Source: Pseudomonas sp. NC02 (GTDB taxonomy: Bacteria > Pseudomonadota > Gammaproteobacteria > Pseudomonadales > Pseudomonadaceae). Taken from it: 64,000 bases of DNA. The position numbers were made by a program, and so were the translations under genes. Positions within the stretch are counted from its first letter, which is position 1; each line of letters begins with the position of its first letter. Shown piece after piece: positions 15,303 to 24,593 of this stretch. The notes below the pieces were generated by a model that was not told where the DNA came from, did not search any database, and saw only the letters and a program-made list of their open reading frames with translations. The DNA lies in assembly GCF_002874965.1 (NCBI RefSeq), contig NZ_CP025624.1, forward strand, positions 2,356,001-2,420,000, written 5' to 3'.

Positions 15303-16043
15303 TCAGAAGGGTTCCTTGAAGGGCCGCAGGTCCAGTTCCTGGGTCCAGGCGCTGCGCGGTTGGGTGTGCAGGTACCAATAGGCGTCGGCGATGTCTTCGA
15401 GTTTCAGCGCACCGTCTTCCCCCAGTCGCGCCAAGTAATCCGGGGCCCGGCTTTGCACGCGCTCACCGTCGATGGCGCCATCGATGACCACATGGGCGAC
15501 GTGCACGTTTTGTGGCCCGAACTCGCGGGCAAATGACTGGCTCAGTGAGCGCAAGCCCGCCTTCGCGGCAGCAAAGGCGGCGAACGGTGGCTTGCCTCGC
15601 AATGAAGCGGTAGCCCCGGTGAACAACAGGCTGCCGCCACCACTGTCGAGCAGCAAGCGGGTGGCCTCGCGGGCAAACAGGAAGCCACCCAGGGTCGATG
15701 CCCGCCAGGTCTGCTCGAACAACTGCGCGCTCAACTCCAGGGTGGGCGCTGCGACGGAGTTGCCGACATTGAAGATCGCGGCCTTGAGGGGGCCCAACTG
15801 GCTGATCTGCTGGCTGGCGGCGATCACCTCGGACTCGATTCCCGAGTCCGCCACGATAGCCACCGCTTCCCCGCCGAGCGCACGGATGCCCTCGACCACG
15901 GCCTGCAACTTGTCCGGGCTCCTGCCGCTGACAGCCACCTGCAAACCCTCCCGCGCGAAGCGTCGCGCCAGCGCCGCTCCCAGGCCGGCCACGGCACCCA
16001 CACCGGCAATCCACACCACAGGCTCGGATCGAGACTCAGACAT
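15303..16043 (-). CDS. Atypical short-chain dehydrogenase/reductase
   Basis: 246 residues from the ATG at 16041-16043 (MSESRSEPVVWIAGVGAVAGLGAALARRF). The nucleotide-binding turn is GVGAVAGLG, a variant of TGxxxGIG; AVSGRSPDKL follows the second strand. The active-site region is unusual: the usual Tyr of YxxxK is replaced, giving FAAAKAGLRSL at about residues 151-161. With Tyr absent, ordinary SDR catalysis is doubtful; the family contains several such members, so it may have another role or use a different acid. It probably forms an operon with the CmcJ-like gene downstream. Confidence 0.85.
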   Translation of the reverse strand: MSESRSEPVVWIAGVGAVAGLGAALARRFAREGLQVAVSGRSPDKLQAVVEGIRALGGEAVAIVADSGIESEVIAASQQISQLGPLKAAIFNVGNSVAAPTLELSAQLFEQTWRASTLGGFLFAREATRLLLDSGGGSLLFTGATASLRGKPPFAAFAAAKAGLRSLSQSFAREFGPQNVHVAHVVIDGAIDGERVQSRAPDYLARLGEDGALKLEDIADAYWYLHTQPRSAWTQELDLRPFKEPF

Positions 16044-16135
16044 TAGCCACTTCCTCAATGAGATACGTGGCTAACAATTTACCCATCGCCGGGCGTGAGG
16101 AATAAGAACATCGACAGCTAAGGTTATGCGCTGAC

Positions 16136-18286
16136 TCAATAGCGCATTTCCACCGCCACATAAGCCCCAATCCCATCCCCCGGATACAACGACGCCGTAT
16201 CCTGCCCCTTCGCGTCATACAACGGCTGCACCGCCGTCACGTATTTCTGATTGGTCAGGTTCTTCAAATCCAGCGACACCTTCCAGTCCTTGCTCGGCGT
16301 TTCATACCCCACGTTCGCCCCGAAGATTGTGTAGGAGGGCGCATAGAAGCTGTTCGCATAATCCACCGCCGTACGCGAAGCCGATTGCACATTCACCCCG
16401 GTATAGAAGCCCGCCGGGTGCTGATACTGCACTTCGCCCTGATAGATATGCTTCGGAATCCCCGGCAGTTGGTTGTCGCCGAAGGTCGGGTCGTGCCGGT
16501 AGTAGAAGTCGTTATAGGTGTACACCTGGCGCAGGGTGATTTTTTCACCCGAGGTGTTTTCCCACAGGCGTGTATTCAAGCCGGCCTCGATCCCTTGGTG
16601 GATCGTCGGCGTGGCGTTGAATGCACCGGTGACCGCAGCAGCCGTGGAGGTGGCCGGGATGATCTGCACGTTGAGCAATTCATTTTTCACCCACGAGCGG
16701 TAGAGCGCCAGGCTGCCGTCGAAGATGCCCGACGAACCCTTGATCCCGACTTCCACGGTATTGGCTTTCTGTTCCACCAGCGGCCGTACGTACGGCGTGG
16801 TCGGCCCGGAGCCGGAGTATTCCCACGACGCCGGTGGGTCGACGGAGCGGCTGACGTTGGCAAACACTTGCAGTTGTGGGTTGAACTCGTAACGCACGCC
16901 CACTCGCGGTGCCAGGCTCCAGTTGTCGTAGGTCACATCGCTCGGGTAGGTGGTGGTGTTGGCCACCAGGGCTTCCTTGACGTCGGCATGGCGGCGCACG
17001 TTGATCGCCGAGACGCCACTGGTCAGCCACAGGCCGTCCACCAGTTCCAGGTCGTTGCCCACGGAGAACACGTGATCAAACGAGGAGCTGTAGTCGACGA
17101 ACTTGCGCGTCTGTTTGTTGGCGAAGGTGGAGTCGACCTGGCCCTTGAGGTGTTCGGTGGAGGTGAAGGCCAGGCTGGAGCGGCTTTCGTGGCCGAACAG
17201 GGTGTCGCGGCGGTCGTAGTTGATCACCGCGCTCAGGTCATGCCAGTCCCAGTAGCTGGGGTTGCTCGGGCTGTTCGGGCTGTTGTTGTGGGCGTACTGG
17301 TAGTAGACGAAACCTACCGACAGGGTGGCGTCGTCCTCAAAGGTGTAGGTGGTCTTGCTGCCCAGCCATACGCTGCCGGGGCGACGGCTGCCGGCGCCGC
17401 TGCTTTCGGCGGTGGCACTGGCACGGTCGGAATGGTGCTTGACCGCATCCAGAGTGGTAGCGCTCGGGTCGTTGTGGAACTCGTCGCGGTAACGCAGCAT
17501 CACCCGGGTTTCGAGTTGCGGGCTGAAGCGGTAGCCAAAGTTCGCCACCACGCCCTGGCTTTTCGACAGGCTGTAATCGCGGTAGCCATCGCTGCGGTAG
17601 TTGTCGGCATTCAGGTAGTAATCGAACGCTCCCTCGACGCCGCCGACGCTCAGGCTTTGCTTGTTGTAGCCGTAGCTCCCGGTTTCCGCCCGCACCCGCA
17701 GGCCGGGTGCGGTGTAGCCGGTCTGGTTGACGAAGTTGATGGCGCCGCCAAGACTCAGTGCGCCGTACTGGAAGGCGTTGGCCCCCCGCAGGATTTCGGT
17801 GTAGTTCACCCCCGAGCCGTTGAGGAATTCGTAGGGTGTGCCGCCCGGGCCGGTGATCGGCAGGCCGTCGAACAGGAACTTGATGCCCTCACGGAAATAC
17901 CCCGGCGAGGTGTTGGCGCCCGAGCCACGAATGGAGATCTTGGCCGCGTCGTTGCCGCCGGTGGACTGCACGAACACGCCCGGCTGATAGGCGAGGGTGT
18001 CCTGCAAGGTGGCGGTGCGTCCCTTGGCCACTTGTTCGCTGTCGACCACGCTGGTGCCGCCTGGCACTTCGGACAGCTGACTTTTGGCTGCCTCAACGGG
18101 CGTGATTTTTTGTGCCTCTACTGTCACCGTCTTTAGCCGTGTTCCGGTCGTCGGTGTGACCTCATCATCTGCCTGCACACTGGCGGAAAAAACCAGGGCT
18201 GAGCCCAGCCCCACCATCGCCAACCAAGTTGCTTGCCGCACGGCAAGTGTCAACTTTTGCAACTCTCCCCGAAAGATTGGATCCAT
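16136..18286 (-). CDS. TonB-dependent outer-membrane receptor
   Basis: 716 residues from the ATG at 18284-18286, with AAGGA nine bases upstream. A signal peptide covers about 1-37 (ending SASVQA before DDE). The TonB box region VKTVTVEA-like (LKTVTVEAQKI, about 50-60) precedes the plug (about 70-180: GGTSVVDSEQVAKGRTATLQDTLAYQPGVFVQS, ISIRGSG), then the 22-strand barrel to the C-terminal aromatic (VAVEMRY). It should import a substrate across the outer membrane; the neighbouring ABC importers and sulfur enzymes suggest an organosulfur compound. A sigma-54 promoter lies 73 bases upstream. A paralogue is at 43138. Confidence 0.92.
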   Translation of the reverse strand: MDPIFRGELQKLTLAVRQATWLAMVGLGSALVFSASVQADDEVTPTTGTRLKTVTVEAQKITPVEAAKSQLSEVPGGTSVVDSEQVAKGRTATLQDTLAYQPGVFVQSTGGNDAAKISIRGSGANTSPGYFREGIKFLFDGLPITGPGGTPYEFLNGSGVNYTEILRGANAFQYGALSLGGAINFVNQTGYTAPGLRVRAETGSYGYNKQSLSVGGVEGAFDYYLNADNYRSDGYRDYSLSKSQGVVANFGYRFSPQLETRVMLRYRDEFHNDPSATTLDAVKHHSDRASATAESSGAGSRRPGSVWLGSKTTYTFEDDATLSVGFVYYQYAHNNSPNSPSNPSYWDWHDLSAVINYDRRDTLFGHESRSSLAFTSTEHLKGQVDSTFANKQTRKFVDYSSSFDHVFSVGNDLELVDGLWLTSGVSAINVRRHADVKEALVANTTTYPSDVTYDNWSLAPRVGVRYEFNPQLQVFANVSRSVDPPASWEYSGSGPTTPYVRPLVEQKANTVEVGIKGSSGIFDGSLALYRSWVKNELLNVQIIPATSTAAAVTGAFNATPTIHQGIEAGLNTRLWENTSGEKITLRQVYTYNDFYYRHDPTFGDNQLPGIPKHIYQGEVQYQHPAGFYTGVNVQSASRTAVDYANSFYAPSYTIFGANVGYETPSKDWKVSLDLKNLTNQKYVTAVQPLYDAKGQDTASLYPGDGIGAYVAVEMRY

Positions 18287-18358
18287 TAAGCGTGTTCCTT
18301 GTGAATAGATAAAAGAGCCCCAGCTTTCTATTCGAATAGTCATGCCTGTTTCGCTCTG

Positions 18359-18374
18359 AGCAGTTTCTATGCCA
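18359..18374 (-). promoter_or_regulatory. Sigma-54 promoter of the TonB receptor gene
   Basis: On the reverse strand the sequence is TGGCATAGAAACTGCT, with GG and GC separated by exactly ten bases, as required for -24/-12 recognition by RpoN. It lies 73 bases upstream of the receptor ATG (18286). It diverges from the second sigma-54 promoter at 18647. Confidence 0.7.
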
Positions 18375-18564
18375 AGACTATTGGCCAAGGAATACGGGCG
18401 CTTAGTTAAGGTTAAGTGTTCTGCGGGATACTTTGTTTTGAGTCGGTGTTTGATTCTCAACAGTCAACTTTAATGGCTGGGATTGCCGCAGCTGTCGCGA
18501 ACGCAACAGTTGATAAGCAGTGTGTAAGGCTACCAACAATCCCGGGGTGTATAACGGATATAAC

Positions 18565-18578
18565 CATATAAGTGTTTG
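18565..18578 (+). promoter_or_regulatory. Candidate activator site shared with the 42933 region
   Basis: The 14-mer CATATAAGTGTTTG occurs here and again at 42933-42946. In both places it lies between two divergent sigma-54 promoters, at a distance suited to an upstream activator sequence. The likely binder is the sigma-54 activator encoded at 40400-41488. Confidence 0.45.
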
Positions 18579-18646
18579 GCAGTGTTCGCCCCGTTTTACA
18601 AGGGTTTTGCGCCGGTTTCGTGGTCAATATGGCGTTTCTTGAAGAC

Positions 18647-18662
18647 TGGCATGCTCACTGCA
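18647..18662 (+). promoter_or_regulatory. Sigma-54 promoter of the first ABC importer operon
   Basis: TGGCATGCTCACTGCA has GG and GC with a ten-base spacer and matches the RpoN consensus closely. It lies 58 bases before the chosen TTG start at 18720. In-frame start codons at 18576 and 18651 fall before or inside the promoter, which supports the downstream start. Confidence 0.78.
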
Positions 18663-18719
18663 TTACACCCCGTAATTGCAAACTTTCAGTGTTCATCGAG
18701 TTCCTCTAAGGAAGTGTCA

Positions 18720-20423
18720 TTGACAACCATCCTGAAACTTTCGGCGGTTATTTCACTGTGCCTGGCAGTCAATGCCTGCTCACCGGCTGCGGCACCGAAA
18801 CATGAAACGTCTGCGGCTGATGGCACGGTCACCAACGGTGTAGTGACTTATTCGGCGACGGACTTTCATGAGTCGTCACCGGGGCGCAGTGGCGGAACTT
18901 TGCGCGTCTCAGCCGCCTCCGACGCCGGCAGTTTCGATGTTCACGCACTGTCTAACGGCAACATCCAGTGGATGGGCCGGATTCTCTTCGATTGCCTGGT
19001 GTACCAGGACGAGCAGGGCAATATCAGCCCGTGGCTGGCTCGCTCCTGGGACATCTCCGACGACGGCAAGACCTACACCTTTCACCTGCGCGACGACGTG
19101 ACCTTCAGCGACGGCGAGAAATTCAATGCCCAGGCGCTGCAAACCAACCTGGACCACATGCGCGACCCGGCGACCAAGTCCCCACTGGCCGCGGCCTATA
19201 TCGCGCCGTACCTGGATGGCAAGGTCATCGACGACTACACCTTCGAAGCCCATTTGCGCGAACCCTATACGCCTTTCCTGGATGTGCTGGCGCAGTCCTG
19301 GCTGAGCATGATCTCCCCCAGGCAGATTCGCGAGGCGCCGAAGACCATCGCCGAGCACCCCATCGGCAGCGGCCCGTTTACGTTGCAGAGCTACACCCGT
19401 GACCAGGGCGCGGTGTTCATCAAGCGCCCCGGCTATAACTGGGCGCCACCGGTGACGCGCCACGCGGGCGAGGCCTACCTGGACCGTATCGAACTGAGCT
19501 ACGTCCCCGAAGCCATGATCCGCTTCACGGCGCTAGAGTCCGGCCAGTCGGATTTCGCGCTTGATGCACCGGCCCAGAATGCCGCCGCCATCCGCGCCAA
19601 CCCCGACCTGGTGATGCGCAGCCGGATTCGCAAGGGCAACCCGAGCCGTGGCATCGTGTTCAACGTCGAGCAGGCGCCATTCGACGACGTGCGAGTACGT
19701 CGCGCCGTGGCCAAAGCCGTCGACCGCGAAGGATTGGCGTGGATTTCCGGCTTCGGCGAATACATCGCCAAAGCCGATTTCCTGGCGGCGAATACCCGGT
19801 TTTATCAACCCAACAAAGAGGCCCTGGCCTACGACGTCAAGGCGGCCAATACCTTGCTCGATGATGCCGGTTGGACAGGGCGCGACGCCCAGGGCTATCG
19901 GACCAAGGCCGGGCAGCGCCTGAAGGCGACCTTGTTGGCCTATAGCAGCCCGGCCTTTCCCGGCAGCGTTTCGGTGGCCATCCAGGCCGACCTGAAAAAA
20001 GTCGGCTTTGAGATGACCGTCGAGATGCTGCCGCTGACCCGGGTGATCGAGAGGCGCTATGCCGGTAAGTTCCAGGCGATGGCGGACGGTTACTGGCACA
20101 CCAACACACCCGACGGCATGTTCGTGCTTTATCACAGCGAGTCCATCAGCACCGATAAAAGGATCGGCCAGAACGTTGGACGCTTCCGTGATGCCGAACT
20201 GGATCGCGTGCTCAGCGCCGCTCGCCAATCCCGCGATCCGGTTGAGTTGCAGGCGCTCTATGGCGAGGCACAAAAGCGCCTGACCGAAACCGTGCCGTCG
20301 GTGCCTTCGGTGGAAGCCCAGGTACTCACCGCCTATGGTCGACAAGTCCAGGGCGTGATTTTCGATACCTCCCACAACGTACCGTTCTTCACCAGCATCT
20401 GGCTGGACCGGGGGCAACCATGA
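18720..20423 (+). CDS. ABC importer substrate-binding lipoprotein (peptide/organosulfur type, family 5)
   Basis: 567 residues from a TTG at 18720, with AAGGAAG five bases upstream. The N-terminus is a lipoprotein signal with lipobox VNAC at about residue 20. The mature protein is a family 5 binding protein: ARSWDISDDGKTYTFHLRDDVTFSDGEKFNAQ (about 105-140), GSGPFTLQSY and FNVEQAPFDDVRVRRAVAKAVDRE. It should capture a substrate in the periplasm and pass it to the permeases at 20420 and 23730. A sigma-54 promoter precedes it. A paralogue is at 29848. Confidence 0.88.
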   Translation: MTTILKLSAVISLCLAVNACSPAAAPKHETSAADGTVTNGVVTYSATDFHESSPGRSGGTLRVSAASDAGSFDVHALSNGNIQWMGRILFDCLVYQDEQGNISPWLARSWDISDDGKTYTFHLRDDVTFSDGEKFNAQALQTNLDHMRDPATKSPLAAAYIAPYLDGKVIDDYTFEAHLREPYTPFLDVLAQSWLSMISPRQIREAPKTIAEHPIGSGPFTLQSYTRDQGAVFIKRPGYNWAPPVTRHAGEAYLDRIELSYVPEAMIRFTALESGQSDFALDAPAQNAAAIRANPDLVMRSRIRKGNPSRGIVFNVEQAPFDDVRVRRAVAKAVDREGLAWISGFGEYIAKADFLAANTRFYQPNKEALAYDVKAANTLLDDAGWTGRDAQGYRTKAGQRLKATLLAYSSPAFPGSVSVAIQADLKKVGFEMTVEMLPLTRVIERRYAGKFQAMADGYWHTNTPDGMFVLYHSESISTDKRIGQNVGRFRDAELDRVLSAARQSRDPVELQALYGEAQKRLTETVPSVPSVEAQVLTAYGRQVQGVIFDTSHNVPFFTSIWLDRGQP

Positions 20424-21352
20424 GCCTGTTCAAATCCATCGCCTGGCGCCTGCTGGCGGGCATTGGCGTGCTGTGGGGCGCGGCGACGCTGACGTTCCTC
20501 GCGGTCAATTTCAGCGGCGGTGACACGGCGCTGGCAATCCTCGGCGGGCCGGATTCGATGCCCACCCCGGAGCTGCTGGCCCGGGTACGTGCCGAGTACG
20601 GCCTGGACCAACCCCTCATCGTGCAATACGGCAATTACCTGGTGCGCCTGGCCCATGGCGACCTGGGCGAGTCCTATCGCTTGCGCATCCCGGTGCAGCA
20701 GGCGATTGCCGAGCAGATCGGTGCAACCATTCAACTGTCCCTGAGCGCGGCGTTGCTGGCGGTGGTATTGGCCCTGGTGTGCGCGATCCTCACCGCCAAC
20801 CGTTCGCGTTGGGTGCGTTCAGCCGTTTCAGGCAGCGAGCTGGTGCTGTCTTCAGCACCTTCGTTTGTGATCGGGATGCTGTTGTTGCTGGTGTTTTCGT
20901 TTCATTGGCACTGGTTGCCGCCCTCCGGTTCCGTTGGCTGGCGCTCATTGATCCTGCCCTCGATCGCGCTGTCGTTGCCGGTGGCGGCAGTGCTGACCCA
21001 GCTGTTGCGCCAGTCCCTGGAAGACACCCTCGAACAACCCTTTATTGCCATGGCCCGTGCCCGTGGCTTGTCCGAAACCGCTGTGCGCCTGCGTCATGCC
21101 TTGCGCCATGCGCTGGTGCCGTTGGTGACCCTGGCCGGGTTCGTGTTCGCCAGCCTGCTGGGCGGCGCGGTGGTGGTGGAGTTGCTGTTTGCACGCCAGG
21201 GCATCGGGCGCTTGATGCTCGATGCCACCAGCAACAAAGATGTGCCGGTGGTGCTGGGCGTGACCTTGCTGGCCGCCACCGTCTATGTGCTGGTGAACCT
21301 GGCCGTCGATTTGATCAACCGCTGGATTGACCCTCGGGCCAACCAAGCGTGA
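20420..21352 (+). CDS. ABC importer permease (DppB-type)
   Basis: 310 residues with six membrane segments and the DppB/OppB N-terminus (LLAGIGVLWGAATLTFLAVNFSGGD) followed by the periplasmic RVRAEYGLDQPLIVQYGNYL block. The EAA-type coupling loop is MARARGLSETAVRLRHALRHALVP at about 212-235. It forms the channel with the DppC-type permease at 23730. It overlaps the binding-protein gene by four bases (ATGA), so translation is coupled. Confidence 0.92.
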   Translation: MSLFKSIAWRLLAGIGVLWGAATLTFLAVNFSGGDTALAILGGPDSMPTPELLARVRAEYGLDQPLIVQYGNYLVRLAHGDLGESYRLRIPVQQAIAEQIGATIQLSLSAALLAVVLALVCAILTANRSRWVRSAVSGSELVLSSAPSFVIGMLLLLVFSFHWHWLPPSGSVGWRSLILPSIALSLPVAAVLTQLLRQSLEDTLEQPFIAMARARGLSETAVRLRHALRHALVPLVTLAGFVFASLLGGAVVVELLFARQGIGRLMLDATSNKDVPVVLGVTLLAATVYVLVNLAVDLINRWIDPRANQA

Positions 21353-21375
21353 GTGCCTTTGAAGAAGGAAAAACC

Positions 21376-22629
21376 ATGAGTGCTTCGATCCCCGCTGAAG
21401 TGAGTTATGCCGACTTGCACCAGCGTTTCGCTGACGTATTTGCCCGGATAGCCGACACCGCCGTCGCCCGCGAGCAGCAACGCGAGCTGGCCCATGACGC
21501 GGTGGCTTGGCTGCGCGAGGCCGGCTTTGGCGCACTGCGTGTGCCGCAGGCCTTGGGCGGCCTGGGTGCAAGCCTGCCGCAGCTGTTTCGCCTGTTGATT
21601 GAACTGGGAGAGGCCGATTCAAACCTGCCGCAGATCGTGCGCGCGCATTTTGGTTTTGTCGAAGGCCGGCTTTCCAGCCGCGACAGCGCTTCCCAGGATT
21701 ACTGGTTCGCCAAAGTCGTCGACGGCGAGTTGTGGGGCGCCGCGATGGCCGAACGCACCGACACCACCCGCAACTCGGTGACCCTCAGCGCGGTCGATTC
21801 CGGCTGGCAGCTGAACGGTGAAAAGTACTACTGCACCGGCACGCTGTACGCCAACTGGATCGCGGCCGTGGCCCTGGACGGCGAAGATTTTGTCAGCCTG
21901 GCGGTACGCACCGACGCCCCAGGTGTCACCGTCGAGGATGACTGGGACGGGTTTGGCCAGCGGCTTACCGGCAGCGGCACCACCCGCTTCAAGGCGGTGA
22001 ACGTACCGGAGCAGCATATTGTGCGGCGCTTCAAGAAAGACGAACTGCGCGCCGAGTCCTACCTGAGCGCTTTCTACCAGTTGTTCCACCTGGCGACCCT
22101 GGCCGGCATCGCCAACGCCGTGCTGCGTGACGCCACCGAATTCGTCAAGGGCCGCACCCGCGCGTTTGGTGTGCCGGGGCAATCGAGCCCCAAGGATGAC
22201 CCGCTGGTGCAGCGGGTGATTGGCCGCTTGTCGAGCCTGGCCTATGCCGCACGCACCCAGGTGCTGGCCGTCGCCGAGGTGCTGCAGGACGTGCACGAAG
22301 CGGAGCAGGGCGGGCACGCAACCGAACAGCATTACACCGAGGCCGAGATTCGCGCTTTTCAGGCGCAACAGATCGTGCTGGAACAGGTGCTGGAAGCCAC
22401 CACGCTGCTGTTCGAAGTCGGCGGCGCCTCCGCCACCAGCGAGTCGCGTCGCTTCGACCGGCATTGGCGCAACGCGCGCACCCTGGCCTCCCACAACCCG
22501 GCGATCTTTCGCGAACGGGCACTGGGCAACTACTACCTCAATGACGTCACCCCGAACGCCGCCTGGCGCAGCCTGCAAGCCGCCGACGCCGAGCAGCAGG
22601 CCGCCCGCGACGAAGCGAGTGCGGTATGA
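21376..22629 (+). CDS. Acyl-CoA dehydrogenase-fold flavin monooxygenase (DszC/SfnB-like)
   Basis: 417 residues from the ATG at 21376 (AAGGA upstream; a GTG at 21349 is rejected). It has the acyl-CoA dehydrogenase fold of FMNH2-dependent monooxygenases such as DszC and SfnB: FGALRVPQALGGLGAS (about 48-63), GEKYYCTGTLYANW (about 152-165), GQRLTGSGTTRF (about 194-205) and the C-terminal signature RHWRNARTLASHNP. In these enzymes the substrate is a sulfur compound oxidised with reduced flavin. The context of importer and LLM monooxygenase supports this. The exact substrate is unknown. A similar gene is at 35079. Confidence 0.85.
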   Translation: MSASIPAEVSYADLHQRFADVFARIADTAVAREQQRELAHDAVAWLREAGFGALRVPQALGGLGASLPQLFRLLIELGEADSNLPQIVRAHFGFVEGRLSSRDSASQDYWFAKVVDGELWGAAMAERTDTTRNSVTLSAVDSGWQLNGEKYYCTGTLYANWIAAVALDGEDFVSLAVRTDAPGVTVEDDWDGFGQRLTGSGTTRFKAVNVPEQHIVRRFKKDELRAESYLSAFYQLFHLATLAGIANAVLRDATEFVKGRTRAFGVPGQSSPKDDPLVQRVIGRLSSLAYAARTQVLAVAEVLQDVHEAEQGGHATEQHYTEAEIRAFQAQQIVLEQVLEATTLLFEVGGASATSESRRFDRHWRNARTLASHNPAIFRERALGNYYLNDVTPNAAWRSLQAADAEQQAARDEASAV

Positions 22630-22661
22630 GCCATCAACCCTTGAAGAAAAAAGGATCACCC

Positions 22662-23714
22662 ATGCGTTACCGCCAACTGGGCAATAGCGACATCCAAGTC
22701 AGCGTGCTGGGCCTCGGCACCATGACCTGGGGCCACCAGAACACCGAAAACGATGCCCATCAACAGATCGACCTGGCACTGGCCGAAGGTATCAATTTCA
22801 TCGACACCGCCGAGATGTACCCCACGCCGACCAAGGCCGAAACCTGGCGCACCACCGAGCGTTACATCGGCAGGTGGCTGGCGGCCAGTGGTCGACGTGA
22901 CGAGGTGATCCTGGCGAGCAAAATCGCCGGCCCGGCCCGTGACCCCAGCAGCCAGCAGCACATCCGCGACGGCCTCAGCCGCCACGACCGGCGCAACATC
23001 GTCGAAGCCCTCGACGGCAGCCTCAAACGCCTGAACACCGACTACCTCGACCTTTACCAATTGCACTGGCCCGACCGCACCACCAACATCTTCGGCCAGC
23101 GCGAATACCCGTATCAGGCAGACACCCAGAGCGTCGCCATCGAGGAAACCCTGGCGGTGCTGGCCGATCAGGTCAAGGCCGGCAAGGTGCGCCACATCGG
23201 GGTTTCCAATGAAACCCCGTGGGGCGTCGCCGAGTTTCTCAAGCAAAGCGAACGCCTCGGCCTGCCGCGCATTGCCAGTGTGCAAAACCCCTACAGCCTG
23301 CTTAACCGCCTGTACGAAGGCGGCCTCTCGGAGTTCACCCATCGCGAAGGCGTCGGGCTGCTGGCGTACTCGCCGCTGGCCTTCGGTGCACTCACCGGCA
23401 AGTACCTCGGCGGCGCACGGCCCGAGGGCTCGCGGCTGTCGGCGGTGTACCGCACTTTCAATCGCTACGACAGTGCCTCGGCCCAGGAGGCCATCACCGG
23501 CTACGTGGAGATTGCCCGGCAACATGGCCTCACCCCGGCCCAACTGGCCCTGGCCTTCATCATCGAAAAACCCTTCGTCACCAGCGCACTGACCGGGCAA
23601 ACCAGCCTGGCGCAATTGCGCGACAACCTCGGCGCGCTGGACGTGACGCTCAGCGACGAGATCAAGGCGCAGGTCCAGGCCATCCACCAGCGCATCCCCA
23701 ACCCCGCGCCCTAG
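22662..23714 (+). CDS. NADP(H)-dependent aldo/keto reductase, Tas-like
   Basis: 350 residues, close to Tas (346). The start is the ATG at 22662 with AAGGA seven bases upstream; an ATG at 22626 overlaps the previous gene. Motifs: VSVLGLGTMTWG, the active-site Asp and Tyr in NFIDTAEMYPTP, a Lys in ILASKIAGPAR, DLYQLHWPDR with the His, and GVSNETPWG. It has a TIM-barrel fold and reduces an aldehyde or ketone with NADPH. In this operon it may reduce a carbonyl product released by the desulfurising monooxygenases; that is inference. Confidence 0.88.
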   Translation: MRYRQLGNSDIQVSVLGLGTMTWGHQNTENDAHQQIDLALAEGINFIDTAEMYPTPTKAETWRTTERYIGRWLAASGRRDEVILASKIAGPARDPSSQQHIRDGLSRHDRRNIVEALDGSLKRLNTDYLDLYQLHWPDRTTNIFGQREYPYQADTQSVAIEETLAVLADQVKAGKVRHIGVSNETPWGVAEFLKQSERLGLPRIASVQNPYSLLNRLYEGGLSEFTHREGVGLLAYSPLAFGALTGKYLGGARPEGSRLSAVYRTFNRYDSASAQEAITGYVEIARQHGLTPAQLALAFIIEKPFVTSALTGQTSLAQLRDNLGALDVTLSDEIKAQVQAIHQRIPNPAP

Positions 23715-23729
23715 CACCAGGAGCCTGGC

Positions 23730-24593
23730 ATGACGCAAACCATTGAAACGTTGATCGGCAATCGCCCGTTGCGTCTTGTCGGGTTTACCCAACTGCGGCC
23801 GGGTCTGTTGCTCGCCGGGGTATTTGTCGGGCTGTTGCTGCTGGCCGCCGTTGTTCCGCAATGGCTGGCCCCGTATGACCCGTTGGAGGCGTCGGCGCGC
23901 ATGGCGTTCCAGGCGCCGAGCAATGTGCATTGGCTGGGCACTGATGAGAACGGGCGCGATGTGCTCAGCCGATTGATTTATGGCGTGCGTTCGTCGCTGT
24001 TCATGGGCCTCGCCGCCACCGCGCTGGGGTTGGCCTGGGGCACCTTGCTCGGCTTGATCGCAGGCCTTGGGCCGCGCTGGCTGGACAGCGCATTGATGCG
24101 CGGGATCGACGTGCTGCTGTCCTTTCCCGACCTGTTGCTGGCGCTGGTGATCATCACGTTTTTCGGCCAGGGCACGGCCAACCTGATTCTCGCCATAGGC
24201 ATCGCTGGCGTGCCGCGTTATGCGCGCCTGGTGCGGGCGCAAACCCTCAGCGTACGCAATGCCGGCTACGTCGAATCCGCCGTCACCCTCGGCCAATCGC
24301 AGCTGGCGGTGGTGCTGCGGCACATCCTGCCGAATGCGTTCAAGCCCGTGTTGATCCTCGCCACCATCGGCATCGGCGGCGCGATCACTGCCGGTGCCGC
24401 CTTGAGTTTCCTCGGCTTCGGCGCACCGCCGCCTGCGCCGGAGTGGGGCGGGATGATGTCCATCGGGCGCAGCTTCCTGGCCAATGCGCCGTGGCTGGTG
24501 GCCTGGCCCGCCCTGATCATCACCCTGACCGTTGTTTCCATCAGTGCCATCGGCCGCGAACTCTTGCGCCGCAGCGAAGGAAAGCCTCTATGA
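23730..24593 (+). CDS. ABC importer permease (DppC-type)
   Basis: 287 residues with the DppC pattern: a cytoplasmic N-terminus, first membrane segment LLLAGVFVGLLLLAAVV, the periplasmic LAPYDPLEASARMAFQAPSNVHWLGTDENGRDVLSRLIYG block and the coupling loop SAVTLGQSQLAVVLRHILPNAFKPVL. It pairs with the permease at 20420. AGGAG lies seven bases before the ATG. Separation of the two permeases by two enzyme genes is unusual and suggests transport and metabolism genes were assembled together. The stop overlaps the ATPase start. Confidence 0.92.
   Translation: MTQTIETLIGNRPLRLVGFTQLRPGLLLAGVFVGLLLLAAVVPQWLAPYDPLEASARMAFQAPSNVHWLGTDENGRDVLSRLIYGVRSSLFMGLAATALGLAWGTLLGLIAGLGPRWLDSALMRGIDVLLSFPDLLLALVIITFFGQGTANLILAIGIAGVPRYARLVRAQTLSVRNAGYVESAVTLGQSQLAVVLRHILPNAFKPVLILATIGIGGAITAGAALSFLGFGAPPPAPEWGGMMSIGRSFLANAPWLVAWPALIITLTVVSISAIGRELLRRSEGKPL

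Noticed and set aside
16385..18136. 583-residue open frame on the forward strand opposite the TonB receptor gene
   Set aside because: It is antisense to a complete receptor with signal peptide, plug and barrel motifs. Its sequence is low-complexity Val/Gly/Ala typical of shadow frames in GC-rich genes.
22656..24323. 555-residue open frame on the reverse strand across the aldo/keto reductase and permease genes
   Set aside because: It spans two well-supported genes and their intergenic gap and has Gln/His/Arg-rich shadow composition.
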